Assembly: GCA_019637435.1 (NCBI GenBank)
Contig: JAHBVO010000002.1
Span: 1,341,519 to 1,405,518, forward strand
From: Candidatus Obscuribacterales bacterium
GTDB taxonomy: Bacteria; Cyanobacteriota; Vampirovibrionia; Obscuribacterales; Obscuribacteraceae
Direction of reading: 5' to 3'
DNA: 64,000 nucleotides
The notes beneath the pieces were generated by a model. That model saw only the letters and a list, made by a program, of their open reading frames with translations, was not told the origin of the DNA and did no database searches. Made by a program: the position numbers and the translations under genes. This document shows, piece by piece, positions 9,052-16,894 of the stretch (the first letter of the stretch is position 1; the number at the start of each line of letters is the position of its first letter).

Positions 9052-9597
9052 TCACTGCTTGCTCTCCGCACTTAGTTGCCGATAAACATGATTTCTCAGT
9101 GATTCTGCATCAACACCAAATTTATCCAGGATTCGTGAACCGACTCCTTCGCCTTCGCGCACTATTCCTAACAGAAGGTGCTCCGTCCCAATGTAATTGC
9201 GACCAAGCTGGCGCGCTTCGTCCCAGGATAGCTCAAGCACTCGCATGGCTCGTGGCGTGAACGGAATGTCTACGAAAACAGAACCACTACCCCGCCCAAT
9301 AATTGATTCCATTTCGGCTCGTGCATTTTCGACCGTCAGCCCGAGGTCGGACAAAACGCTGGGCGCAATTCCTGAATAACAGCGAAGCAATGCGACAAGC
9401 ATCATCTCAGTTCCCACAAAGTTGTGACCCAGGCGCCTTGCCTCTTCTTGCGCAAAGTGAATGAATTCAGGACAGCCGCCCTCTCCGGCACCGATAGCCG
9501 TTTCCCTACCACCCGGTCCTCCTTTTGAGGGGGCGGGTTGAACCTTCGGTACATCTTTTTTTTGATTATTCATACTGGGCCACGCGTTTATCTCCAT
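9052..9597 (-). CDS. Stand-alone Clp N-terminal (double Clp-N) domain protein
   Basis: 181 residues. Residues about 40-180 are two Clp-N repeats, each with FAQEEARRLGHNFVGTEMML- or ARQLGRNYIGTEHLLLG-type helices, as at the start of ClpC. No AAA+ module follows. It is therefore a free adaptor-like domain, similar in build to ClpS/ClpC1-like N-domain proteins, which may present substrates to a Clp ATPase. The N-terminus is a proline/glycine-rich linker. ATG 9597 or ATG 9573 (MNNQKK) could be the start. Confidence 0.85.
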   Translation of the reverse strand: MEINAWPSMNNQKKDVPKVQPAPSKGGPGGRETAIGAGEGGCPEFIHFAQEEARRLGHNFVGTEMMLVALLRCYSGIAPSVLSDLGLTVENARAEMESIIGRGSGSVFVDIPFTPRAMRVLELSWDEARQLGRNYIGTEHLLLGIVREGEGVGSRILDKFGVDAESLRNHVYRQLSAESKQ

Positions 9598-9886
9598 CCT
9601 GCCACACCTGGGTCTCAGACGCTAGAACCGCCAGCGTCTTCCGAATGTTTGAAAAAGGTATTAAAACTGATACTACTTAGAAACGATAACGACAACTTGT
9701 AGATCTTCATCTATCGTTCAAAGCGCAATCTGCTCATTAAGAATGCTGCGATGAAGAGCCTTCCGGATAACGTTTTTCATTGTCCAATTGTTGAAGCCGT
9801 TCATCAATTTTATTAAGAACTCGTTCGCTACTTTGGTTGAGGTCCGGACAACACTAGCGATTTCGCAATGTCATCTGACGAATCGT

Positions 9887-11005
9887 TCAGTCACGGCGCC
9901 AGTCGAACGGAATGCTTCCTTCGGTGATTTCTGATCGCCACTTCGGAATTTTTTCTTCGTTTTTCAAGAACTCTTCGCAGCGATCCAGGTAACGAAGTAC
10001 CGACTCGATTTCATTCTTTTCTAATAGTTCTTTTGCAAGGTCCATGTTCGGTCCAAATGAGTTCAATACGGGAGACCCATCGATGTTCGACGAATGTTGT
10101 AGATGCGACTTCGCTAGTCGAACATCGCCGTTAATAAGCGCAATCCGACCCAAGACTGTATGAGCTTCGTGTGTGCATTCGCTGGCCAACCCTGCGTCAC
10201 GTCGAAGTCGTGGTACTGCGCGAAGAAGCAATTTCGAATAGCTAATAGCATCCTTGACCCGTCCGGCTTTAAGAGCGAGCGTAGGCAGACCTGTCGGCGG
10301 CTCAATCCTGAAGAAAGGAATCGCAGACCGTCTGAGCTGGTACGCCCTTTGCTTTTCAGTGAAAGCTATCATCGCGCATTCTGTCTCATTGAACCCGTCA
10401 AGACCAAGATCATACAAGTGAGCCAACCGATCGGACCATTCGGCATTATCAGGTTCAAGTGACTTACCGCGGAGCAATAAAGTTTTGGCAATCGAACGAT
10501 CACTCAAAAGAAAATATCTAGCAGCGTTGTTCAAAATCCTAGGATTGGCACTGGGGTCATCACAGTGCCGAAGCCAAAGTTGCTTTCCCTTCTCATAGGC
10601 TTCATCGGTGTCGAAAAATAACGGATTGAGTTCGCACTCTCTTGCCAGTGGGTTTTCTGGACAATGTTCTATAACCCAAAGTGCATGCTCTTTGTATTTA
10701 TCTTTCTCAATTGTGTTTTGCTTGTGTCGTCCATAGAATCCAAGCAGGAGGCAACGCGCCTTGAGATTCTCTGGGTTTTCTTCGATTATCTTCTCGTTTT
10801 CGAGAACCTTATCCGCAGTCAGATTCCTTCCGTGGACGATTGTGAGGGACGGAGCCAACTCTGCTAGTTTCTCTGCGTTTAGTCTCTTTTGGAGTTCGAT
10901 CTTTCGCTCAAGATACTTTATTGCCAAACCTGCGCATTTCTTTAGCAGGAGGGTGCCAAGACCGGCGCCTACAACTATTCCAGTAATTTTTAGCCAGGCG
11001 TTCAA
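9887..11005 (-). CDS. Membrane-anchored TPR-like protein
   Basis: 372 residues from ATG 11005. Residues 5-28 form one membrane helix (ITGIVVGAGLGTLLL), followed by a basic helix. The remainder is helical repeats of TPR character (ENPENLKARCLLLGFYG, NPRILNNAARYFLLSDR, EPDNAEWSDRLAHLYDLG), likely cytoplasmic or periplasmic scaffolding. No enzyme motif is visible. The 289 bp between it and the Clp-N gene hold only short helical reading fragments without a usable start. Confidence 0.7.
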   Translation of the reverse strand: MNAWLKITGIVVGAGLGTLLLKKCAGLAIKYLERKIELQKRLNAEKLAELAPSLTIVHGRNLTADKVLENEKIIEENPENLKARCLLLGFYGRHKQNTIEKDKYKEHALWVIEHCPENPLARECELNPLFFDTDEAYEKGKQLWLRHCDDPSANPRILNNAARYFLLSDRSIAKTLLLRGKSLEPDNAEWSDRLAHLYDLGLDGFNETECAMIAFTEKQRAYQLRRSAIPFFRIEPPTGLPTLALKAGRVKDAISYSKLLLRAVPRLRRDAGLASECTHEAHTVLGRIALINGDVRLAKSHLQHSSNIDGSPVLNSFGPNMDLAKELLEKNEIESVLRYLDRCEEFLKNEEKIPKWRSEITEGSIPFDWRRD

Positions 11006-11117
11006 ACAGTCAGCTCCATAGCCACTCCGATTTTATCTTACAGTAATTTGCGACAGGAGAGTCAAGGCGAATCTCCGAGTAGGTGTATTGACCTACTCAG
11101 TAACCTTGGTAATCCTT

Positions 11118-11250
11118 GTTGGGTTTGGGATGGCACCAGATGTGGTGATAAGGAGAGCGATCCATCACCGCTTTTCGAACCGCGTCCAAGGGTAGCGTCA
11201 ACGTTGCGACAATCTTTTGAGGCGAAACAAAAATCAAATTGGTAGCGCAT
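11118..11250 (+). repeat. Diverged copy of the CACC..GGTG palindrome repeat
   Basis: It contains GGCACCAGATGTGGTG and, about 60 bases on, CCGCGTCCAAGGGTAGCG and AGGCGAAACAAAAATCAAA. These match the order of elements in the better-kept copies at 14296 and 14792. There is no terminator hairpin or integrase piece beside it. Confidence 0.4.
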
Positions 11251-11286
11251 ATGGTGCGTCAAGCCAAGACTAAATAGCAAACGACC

Positions 11287-11466
11287 AGAACGCTGATAAG
11301 GGCAAAGCAATCCGACCCGCACCGCACCGAAAGAGAGCATATCCACACCAAGGTAGACTACAAAACCGGCGCCTCTATAACTCTTTCCAGGTCCTTCGCT
11401 TAGAAACCAATTGATGTGTCTAAAATCGTCCGCGCCGACGGTATCGGCGCACTTCATTTCGAACAA
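11287..11466 (-). pseudogene. C-terminal relic of a DUF4143 ATPase, copy B
   Basis: Same fragment as 1265-1445, with ADDFRHINWFLSEGPGKS and GFVVYLGVDMLSFG. The two copies share about 160 bp at high identity, bounded on one side by taagggcaaagcaatcc and on the other by ggcgcacttc. The residual ORF runs on into unrelated sequence to 11062. Confidence 0.55.
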
Positions 11467-11532
11467 TGCAACTGGAAGCCGGGTATAATGTTAGCAGTCG
11501 GGCAAGTCTGAGTTGAAGGTTTTGAAGCGAAC

Positions 11533-13746
11533 GTGTCAGAATCTAAGCCGCACAAGAACGAAAAGAGTAGTGATCACGTTCACGAAGGGCGCGATCGGGA
11601 TTCATTGAAGACGTCCGAGACCGCGAAGGATGATGCAGTAATTTCAGGGCGGACGCATCAGAATGTGCATGACCAGGCTTTTGAAGTTGCACATAAAAAT
11701 GATTACGGACCTTCAGACCATCGGTTGATAGCGCCTAAAGAGGGCGAGTCCGCTGAGGATATGAAGGCGAGGATCGAGGCGAATCGGTTTCGGATTGAAT
11801 ATCCATCAAAAGATTCAGAGTGTACCGAAGGCAACTTTGTAGACTATGATGCGGTGAGAACCGGTCCAAAGTCATTTTCTCTTGGTGTGGGTCTCGAAGC
11901 TCAGGGCTCTTCGAATGGAGCACAAGACAAGCGAGCGATCACCGAAAGTGGAGTTCACCTTGCTCAATTGGCTGCAAAAGATCCTGTTCTTGAGCCGGTT
12001 AGAATGTTGCGAGAATATGTAGATCAACTGCCGCAGGGAATCGAGAAAGAAAACTTGCTCAAACTCACCCGTGAGCAAGCGGCGGAATTGTCCGTCGAGA
12101 TGCGCTCCCGCTACAGCGATGCGTTCGAGGCTGGAACGCACCAAGCGGTCAATCTCGAAAACCACACTCAAGCTCAAGCACCAAATATGGTGCTCGGTGA
12201 TAAAGTGCCTGGTTTGAACGGCGGTGAAATGGCGGACATTCGAGATATTGGGAAAGAGATCTCTGGTCCAATTCAGGCGGCGTTTACGATGGAGCTGCCT
12301 GACTTCAAATATCTCGGAACGCATCTGGAAAACTTCAGGAGGATTCAGGTTCACATCGGACCTGAAGACAACGCGGAGATCGAACGGCTCTACAAAAAGT
12401 CGATTGTGGACAAGAGTCCCAACGAATTGACCGACTTTGAAAAGGCAAAATTGCAAAATCTCGCGATTGCGGATGTGTTTATGCGGAAGTACCAGGATGG
12501 TTTATCCGCTCAAGAGCTGGCTGAGTGTAGGTGGCTTCCGGAGCCGATGCGCGGTCCATATCTTGCCAGTCAGGCGCTGCCGGATGGTGCCGCCATTGGT
12601 GGTATCAAATCGGTATTGCATAAAGTTATTGAAGAGGGTGCAATCGGCAAACTTACCGACGGAGTCGCGGTCGGTTGGACGGTTGGCCAGGTTGCGGCTC
12701 GCCTTGCTGCGACCGCTTATCTTCCGTTTCGAATAGTTGGAACTGCGCTTCAGGTCGGCGGATTGGGGCTCGCCATGAAAGATATAGGCGAGATTGGGAC
12801 CGCACTTGGAGATGGACTCCAAAAATCCGCGCCTGCCCTCCAGGAATTATGGTCGAACCCGACTGCGGGAAGTCTTGCAAGTGCCAAAGGTTCGGTCGAA
12901 CAAAATCTCGGCTCAACTGTTGCTGACGGCGAATTAATGGTCATCGGTTTCGGGCTTGGACACGCTGCGGATAGCGCCGCTGCGAAAATCAAATTCCCGA
13001 ACGGAAAAGAGTTTACGGAAGGTTCATCTAAGAATGCGCACGGCGAGAAAGACAAAGTTTCTGGTAGTGGAGCCGACGCCACTCGAAGACTCCCTGATGA
13101 CCCGATTGAACGGGCTAGAGTCCTCGCGCAGGCCGATGCGGAAGTGAAGCAAGCTTGGGAGCAGCTCCCAGAGCCAATCAAGAGACACGTTATCGAAGAG
13201 CTGCTGAAAGACAAAATTGAGATCGTCGAAACTATGAGGGCGGTAGAACAGCAGGCTAGAGATGCGGGTTATACCGAAGGGGAAATCGACCGCCTCGTCG
13301 GGGGACTGGTCCATTATAAGGACGAAAATGGAAATTTCGTCGTGGAGAAGCTGGTTTTGACATTGGCTGTACTGGATAGATTCGATAAGAATTCTTACTT
13401 GGTTGACCATCCAGGCGGTGTGTTCCGACATGAAGTCATGCACGCTCTGGACATACTGATTGGCCATGACGGCAAAAGGTATTCGGACAGCAACATTTTC
13501 ATGGAGTCAATGAAAGCCGATAAGGAATGGCAAGAAGAGTTGCTGTTTTCAAACAAGCTGAAGATAGGCGAAATTCAAACGTTGACGGAGCTTAAGCTTA
13601 TCGACTCAGACATGTCCCCTTCGGAGGTCTTCGCTCAAATCATGGCGATCAAAATGGGAGGATCGCCGTTTCCGCATCTAGAGCAGTTGATTATAAGAAC
13701 CCATCCGAACGTGAGCAAGTTACTTGGTCTGGAGAATCAACATTGA
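11533..13746 (+). CDS. Polymorphic-toxin-like protein with C-terminal zinc metallopeptidase motif
   Basis: 737 residues from GTG 11533. The N-terminal 120 residues are charged and low-complexity. Residues about 380-490 contain hydrophobic glycine/alanine-rich helices (VGWTVGQVAARLAATAYLPF), typical of the middle of secreted toxins. Near residue 633, RHEVMHALD gives the HExxH zinc motif, and PSEVFAQ about 60 residues later supplies a likely third ligand, a gluzincin pattern. The tip is therefore a candidate protease toxin. There is no Sec signal, so any export would use a dedicated system. The stop overlaps the next gene's start (ATTGA), as in toxin-immunity pairs. Confidence 0.6.
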   Translation: MSESKPHKNEKSSDHVHEGRDRDSLKTSETAKDDAVISGRTHQNVHDQAFEVAHKNDYGPSDHRLIAPKEGESAEDMKARIEANRFRIEYPSKDSECTEGNFVDYDAVRTGPKSFSLGVGLEAQGSSNGAQDKRAITESGVHLAQLAAKDPVLEPVRMLREYVDQLPQGIEKENLLKLTREQAAELSVEMRSRYSDAFEAGTHQAVNLENHTQAQAPNMVLGDKVPGLNGGEMADIRDIGKEISGPIQAAFTMELPDFKYLGTHLENFRRIQVHIGPEDNAEIERLYKKSIVDKSPNELTDFEKAKLQNLAIADVFMRKYQDGLSAQELAECRWLPEPMRGPYLASQALPDGAAIGGIKSVLHKVIEEGAIGKLTDGVAVGWTVGQVAARLAATAYLPFRIVGTALQVGGLGLAMKDIGEIGTALGDGLQKSAPALQELWSNPTAGSLASAKGSVEQNLGSTVADGELMVIGFGLGHAADSAAAKIKFPNGKEFTEGSSKNAHGEKDKVSGSGADATRRLPDDPIERARVLAQADAEVKQAWEQLPEPIKRHVIEELLKDKIEIVETMRAVEQQARDAGYTEGEIDRLVGGLVHYKDENGNFVVEKLVLTLAVLDRFDKNSYLVDHPGGVFRHEVMHALDILIGHDGKRYSDSNIFMESMKADKEWQEELLFSNKLKIGEIQTLTELKLIDSDMSPSEVFAQIMAIKMGGSPFPHLEQLIIRTHPNVSKLLGLENQH

Positions 13747-14090
13747 ACACTGACGACGAGAAGAAATTGAATCCTGACGAACTCTTAGGACCCAACGACG
13801 AATCGCACGTTGCGAAGGCTTTTCGCGGTGAAGTTGTACTGGAATATCGGGACTCAAAACCCAAGGAACATCCGATTTATTGGGAAACGATGAGCATGCG
13901 TTCTGACCAAACGATCGTCAACTGCGTAAACGGGCAGTACCAGCGTGAGTACAACACCGACAATCCTGATTATGAGGAAATTCTAGGCAAGATAAAAGAA
14001 CAATTTCCAGATCTTGCACCGTGTAGGGTTTGTACTCTCAATCGTTATCGAGATGGACGTGTTGAGATTGAGACGAAGGATTTCAGATAA
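13743..14090 (+). CDS. Small protein translationally coupled to the metallopeptidase gene
   Basis: 115 residues from a TTG at 13743 that overlaps the upstream stop. It is acidic and soluble, and contains CRVC near residue 95. No known domain. Its position and coupling suggest an immunity protein or chaperone for the upstream toxin-like protein. That role is inferred from context only. Confidence 0.6.
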   Translation: MNTDDEKKLNPDELLGPNDESHVAKAFRGEVVLEYRDSKPKEHPIYWETMSMRSDQTIVNCVNGQYQREYNTDNPDYEEILGKIKEQFPDLAPCRVCTLNRYRDGRVEIETKDFR

Positions 14091-14295
14091 ATTTCCTGAT
14101 TCGGAACGCCGAACCGCTTGTTCTGATCCCACAGAAAAACAATCTAGGTAGCAGAGGGTTCGGAGCTTGGTAATTGGTAGCCAATGTAGTGCGACCGACT
14201 AAGAACGAAAAGTTAAGTTAGATTGGTTGACTGCATAGCCGGTCATTTTGGAATGCGATTCATCGTCCAGATTCATGCGAATACGCAGTTGACTT

Positions 14296-14406
14296 TGAGA
14301 GGGCACCATATATGGTGGTAAACAGATTAGCTGTCACCGATTTTCCAACTTCGTCCAAATGTAGCGGCAAAGTAGCGGCAGACTGTTTAAGGGCAAAAAA
14401 CAAAAA
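14296..14406 (+). repeat. CACCATATATGGTG repeat, copy b
   Basis: Palindrome CACCATATATGGTG, then TCGTCCAAATGTAGCGGCAA and AGTAGCGGCAG, then an A-rich AAAACAAAAATGACAGCC that runs into a hairpin. Copy d (14792-14913) has the same order of blocks. The rest of 14091-14460 holds no gene I can support. Confidence 0.6.
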
Positions 14407-14436
14407 TGACAGCCATCCTCTTAAGGGTAGCTGTCA
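14407..14436. terminator. Hairpin TGACAGCC...GGTAGCTGTCA
   Basis: Arms TGACAGCCATCC and GGGTAGCTGTCA form a stem with a TCTTAA loop. A related hairpin at 15097-15125 lies just 3' of the tRNA-Arg fragment (minus strand), so this family is probably the tRNA gene's own terminator, carried along in att scars. Confidence 0.5.
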
Positions 14437-14460
14437 ATTGAAAGAAATGCGCAGCGCTCA

Positions 14461-14718
14461 CTAAAACTTGTACATCGTCAGGATTATTTCGAACAGCTTT
14501 TGCCAATGTGGAATGGTGGCAAACTGCAGGTCAGGATTTGCAGAATCATTATCTATTAGCCACAGAAGGTGATTTGTATACTCCGACGCGTCGCGCACTC
14601 TCAGTGGCTTTTCGTAAACAGCTCGCTGAAATAACCAGCAAGTAATCGATATGCGGCCCTTGAAGTTATGATGTCGGTGTATCTTGAGTAACCTTAATTG
14701 AGTTTGGAACAGCACCAT
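14461..14718 (-). CDS. Doubtful small ORF
   Basis: 85 codons from ATG 14718, ending LFEIILTMYKF. Composition is plausible for protein (EYTNHLLWLIDND). However, the N-terminal third lies in repeat copy c and no ribosome-binding site is evident. It could be the C-terminal remnant of a larger cargo gene. Reported at low confidence. Confidence 0.2.
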   Translation of the reverse strand: MVLFQTQLRLLKIHRHHNFKGRISITCWLFQRAVYEKPLRVRDASEYTNHLLWLIDNDSANPDLQFATIPHWQKLFEIILTMYKF

Positions 14719-14765
14719 AATTGGTGGCAGACAGATCGAACACTGATACAGCTCTTCAGTCGACT
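14690..14765 (+). repeat. CACC..GGTG repeat, partial copy c
   Basis: Gagtttggaacagcaccataattggtggc matches the opening block of the 14296 and 14792 copies, with two changes in the palindrome. The later GTAGCGGCAA block is missing. Confidence 0.4.
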
Positions 14766-14791
14766 AGTGATTGGCGAGCACATTGGTTAGG

Positions 14792-14913
14792 TTTGAGAAA
14801 GCACCATATATGGTGTTGAAAGGACGAGTCTCACCTTTCTTTCCACCTTGGTCAAAAGTTAGTGGCAAAGTAGCGGCAGCCTCTTTAGGCAAAAACAAAA
14901 ATGACAGCCATCC
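14792..14913 (+). repeat. CACCATATATGGTG repeat, copy d, abutting an integrase fragment
   Basis: Carries CACCATATATGGTG, then TTAGTGGCAAAGTAGCGGCAG and AAAAACAAAAATGACAGCC. The left arm of the tRNA-type hairpin is then joined directly to the 3' end of an integrase gene, a recombination scar. Confidence 0.55.
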
Positions 14914-15094
14914 TGGATCTACATATCCACGATCTCAGACGCAGCCTTACAGCTGGATGGCGAATACCGGGGCGAACGTTTCCGTCATTAGAAGCGCTCT
15001 CAATCACAAAGATGTGAACGCGACATTGACTGTTTACGCACGTGCAAACCAGGATGCCGAGTTGCAGCACGTCAAGTTGCTCACAACACAATGA
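14914..15094 (+). pseudogene. C-terminal fragment of a tyrosine integrase, frameshifted
   Basis: DLHIHDLRRSL (the HxxR box) is followed by a one-base deletion. In the next frame come NTGANVSVIRSALNHKDV and the Tyr box TLTVYARA, ending at TGA 15092. The sequence parallels the ends of the intact integrases at 15415 and 43927. Only about the last 60 residues survive. It records an earlier element at the same site. Confidence 0.8.
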
Positions 15095-15096
15095 AA

Positions 15097-15125
15097 TGAC
15101 AACTATCCGTTAAGAGTAGCTGTCA
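15097..15125 (-). terminator. Terminator-like hairpin 3' of the tRNA-Arg fragment
   Basis: Arms TGACAACTA and TAGCTGTCA, with one mismatch, flank a short loop. On the minus strand it follows the tRNA fragment by 16 bases and is followed by TTTC, as a tRNA terminator would be. Confidence 0.5.
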
Positions 15126-15141
15126 ATCTGATTATTATGGA

Positions 15142-15183
15142 CCTGCCCGGTACGACTCGAACGTACGACCTCATGGTTCGTAG
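15142..15183 (-). other. Attachment-site candidate: 3' half of tRNA-Arg(ACG), copy 1
   Basis: Read on the minus strand: anticodon loop CTACGAA (anticodon ACG), stem CCATG, variable AGGTC, T arm GTACG-TTCGAGT-CGTAC, acceptor strand CGGGCAG and G73. The 5' half, including the 5' anticodon stem, is absent. The same 42 nt recur at 43664-43705 with two changes that keep the T stem paired. An integrase gene starts within 240 bp of each. Together they look like att sites of tRNA-targeting elements. Confidence 0.75.
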
Positions 15184-15314
15184 AAATTTAAAGTTCGATT
15201 TTCCTGAGTCTTCCGATGGTCTCCGAAATCTTTTGACAGGCGCATGGTGACTGTGTTTTACTAGTGTTATCAGTTTTCTTGGTCTAAGCGAAACCTCACC
15301 CATTTTTCGCAAAA

Positions 15315-15335
15315 ACATATACCCCACATAGACCC
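15315..15335 (+). repeat. 21-bp motif shared by both att regions
   Basis: ACATATACCC[C/A]ACATAGACCC occurs here and at 43570-43590. Each copy lies within about 135 bp of a tRNA-Arg fragment, but on opposite sides of it. It is a candidate integrase arm-binding site or recombination trace. Confidence 0.45.
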
Positions 15336-15414
15336 AGACTCGACTGAAACCCTGATGAATAATGGGTAAGCCTGGTTTTCAAACAGGCAACTTCCGCAAT
15401 TGGAAAGAAAGAAC

Positions 15415-16689
15415 ATGAATAGAAACAAAATCAATTTTACAAAATCAGAACTATCAAGACTGGCTAAATCAGAGCCTGGAAGGCGTCGTTGCTATTACGA
15501 CACAAACACACCTGGGTTAGAGCTGCGTGTCACCGATGCCGGTACCAAAAGTTTTTCAGTATATAAATGGATCAACGGAAAGAACCATAGAATTGTGCTC
15601 GGGCGATTCAACCCGGATGCTATCCAGACTCCTGACTTTCAAAAAGATCCACTTTCGGTACTTGCTAATAACCCTGGGCTCAGCATAGAACAAGCAAGAG
15701 TGCCTGCCGTAGCGGTAATGATGGAATTGGCACTTGGAAACAATCCGCTTGCGGCCCGAAAGAAAAAGGATGGCATCACTCTCGGCGATCTCTTCAAAGA
15801 GTATCTTCATGGGTACGCCATAGATCACTGCAAGACATGGAAAGTGATCGAGGAATGTTTTTATCGCTATCTCGACCACTGGAAAACACGTCCGGTAAGC
15901 TCTATCAAGCGCTCCGAGGTGCAGATGCTCGTGAATAAATTAGGTAAGGAGAATGGCAGAGCGACTGCCAATCGGACAGTAGAGCTATTACGGGCCGTAA
16001 TAAACAAAGGTAAGCAATGGGAGCTGGTTGATTGTGATAATCCAGCAACCGGGATTACGAAATTCAAATTGAAACACCGCGAACGATTCGTATACGCAGA
16101 AGAACTGCCGCGCTTGATCGAGGCAATCCATGCTGAAGAGAACCAGGAAATCAAAGACTATGTTCTCATCAGTCTTTACACAGGGGCACGCAAAATGAAT
16201 GTGCTCACGATGCGGTGGGCAGATGTCGACCTGGACAACGGCGTCTGGCGAATTCCTGATGCGAAGAACGACACGGCTCAAACTATTTTACTTACCGGTC
16301 CCGAGCTTGAGATACTCAAGAACCGCTTCGCGAATCGAAAATCATTCGAGTATGTATTTCCCGGAAGAAAGAGCCCGCACTTATATGACCCTAAGAAAGG
16401 ATGGAAACGCATTCTGAAACGCGCACAAATAGAGAATCTCCATTTGCACGACTTGAGGAGGACGCTAGGCTCTTACATGGCTATGACCGGAGCAAGTCTA
16501 TCGGTAATCGGTAACGCTCTCAATCACAAGGATGTAAGCACCACACGCAAAGTCTATGCGCACTCCGCACACGAAGCCGAACGCACCGCCCGTGAAGTCG
16601 CTCACAAGAAGATGTTCGAGAAACCAGACGAAACAGAAAACAACGTTGTTGAGATGCAGCAACCGAGAAAAAGGAACATTGAATTCTAA
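15415..16689 (+). CDS. int: Tyrosine-type site-specific integrase, element 1
   Basis: 424 residues from ATG 15415, with GGAAAGAAAGAAC upstream; an in-frame TTG at 15400 is less likely. The N-terminus has the arm-binding fold of P4-type integrases (LELRVTDAGTKSFSVYKW), followed by a core-binding SAM-like domain. Catalytic residues are visible: R259 in TGARKMN, H345 and R348 in HDLRR, H371 in LNHKD, and Y381 in KVYAHS. It should integrate and excise the element at the adjacent tRNA-Arg site. The paralogue at 43927 is nearly identical over the central 200 residues. Confidence 0.9.
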   Translation: MNRNKINFTKSELSRLAKSEPGRRRCYYDTNTPGLELRVTDAGTKSFSVYKWINGKNHRIVLGRFNPDAIQTPDFQKDPLSVLANNPGLSIEQARVPAVAVMMELALGNNPLAARKKKDGITLGDLFKEYLHGYAIDHCKTWKVIEECFYRYLDHWKTRPVSSIKRSEVQMLVNKLGKENGRATANRTVELLRAVINKGKQWELVDCDNPATGITKFKLKHRERFVYAEELPRLIEAIHAEENQEIKDYVLISLYTGARKMNVLTMRWADVDLDNGVWRIPDAKNDTAQTILLTGPELEILKNRFANRKSFEYVFPGRKSPHLYDPKKGWKRILKRAQIENLHLHDLRRTLGSYMAMTGASLSVIGNALNHKDVSTTRKVYAHSAHEAERTAREVAHKKMFEKPDETENNVVEMQQPRKRNIEF

Positions 16690-16718
16690 GTTCGGCATGT
16701 CTCTGGACTGCGCGCGAA

Positions 16719-16759
16719 CGTTTTCAAAAAGTATCGATATTTGATACGTTTTGAAAACG
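16719..16759. terminator. 17-bp inverted repeat after int
   Basis: CGTTTTCAAAA[A]GTATC and its near-perfect inverse (one mismatch) are separated by GATATTT. It lies 30 bp past the integrase stop and 80 bp before the toxin-antitoxin promoter. It could end int transcription or bind a regulator; the AT-rich arms without a strong T-run leave both options open. Confidence 0.5.
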
Positions 16760-16839
16760 ATAGCGCCAACTGGTTGTGATGCGTTCATCCTTTCTATCGC
16801 AGCCAGTACACGCGCTGCGGCGGTCTCTGGTCGTACCGG

Positions 16840-16877
16840 TTGTGAAATGGTATAAATTGGGTATAATATTGGTATAA
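16840..16877 (+). promoter_or_regulatory. Promoter with three 11-bp-spaced GGTATAA repeats
   Basis: -35-like TTGTGA (16840) and -10 TATAAT (16862) are 16 bp apart. GGTATAA occurs at 16849, 16860 and 16871, an exact 11-bp period that places the boxes on one helix face across the -10. This is the arrangement expected for self-repression by the antitoxin. GGAG at 16882 serves the ATG at 16895. Confidence 0.65.
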
Positions 16878-16894
16878 GATCTGGAGCTTATGCC

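Noticed and set aside
9598..9886. Small coiled-coil ORF (KIDERLQQLDNEK) on the minus strand
   Set aside because: The frame has no start codon before a stop and the adjoining frames are equally short.
12502..13467. Several ORFs of 80-195 codons antisense to the metallopeptidase-like gene
   Set aside because: They lie wholly inside a well-supported 737-codon gene, have no ribosome-binding sites and show no domain.
14461..14718. Confident gene call for the 85-codon minus-strand ORF
   Set aside because: Its 5' third overlaps a repeat, no ribosome-binding site is seen, and no family is recognised; kept only at low confidence.
15142..15183. Complete tRNA gene
   Set aside because: Only the anticodon loop and 3' half are present; the D arm and 5' acceptor strand are missing in both copies.
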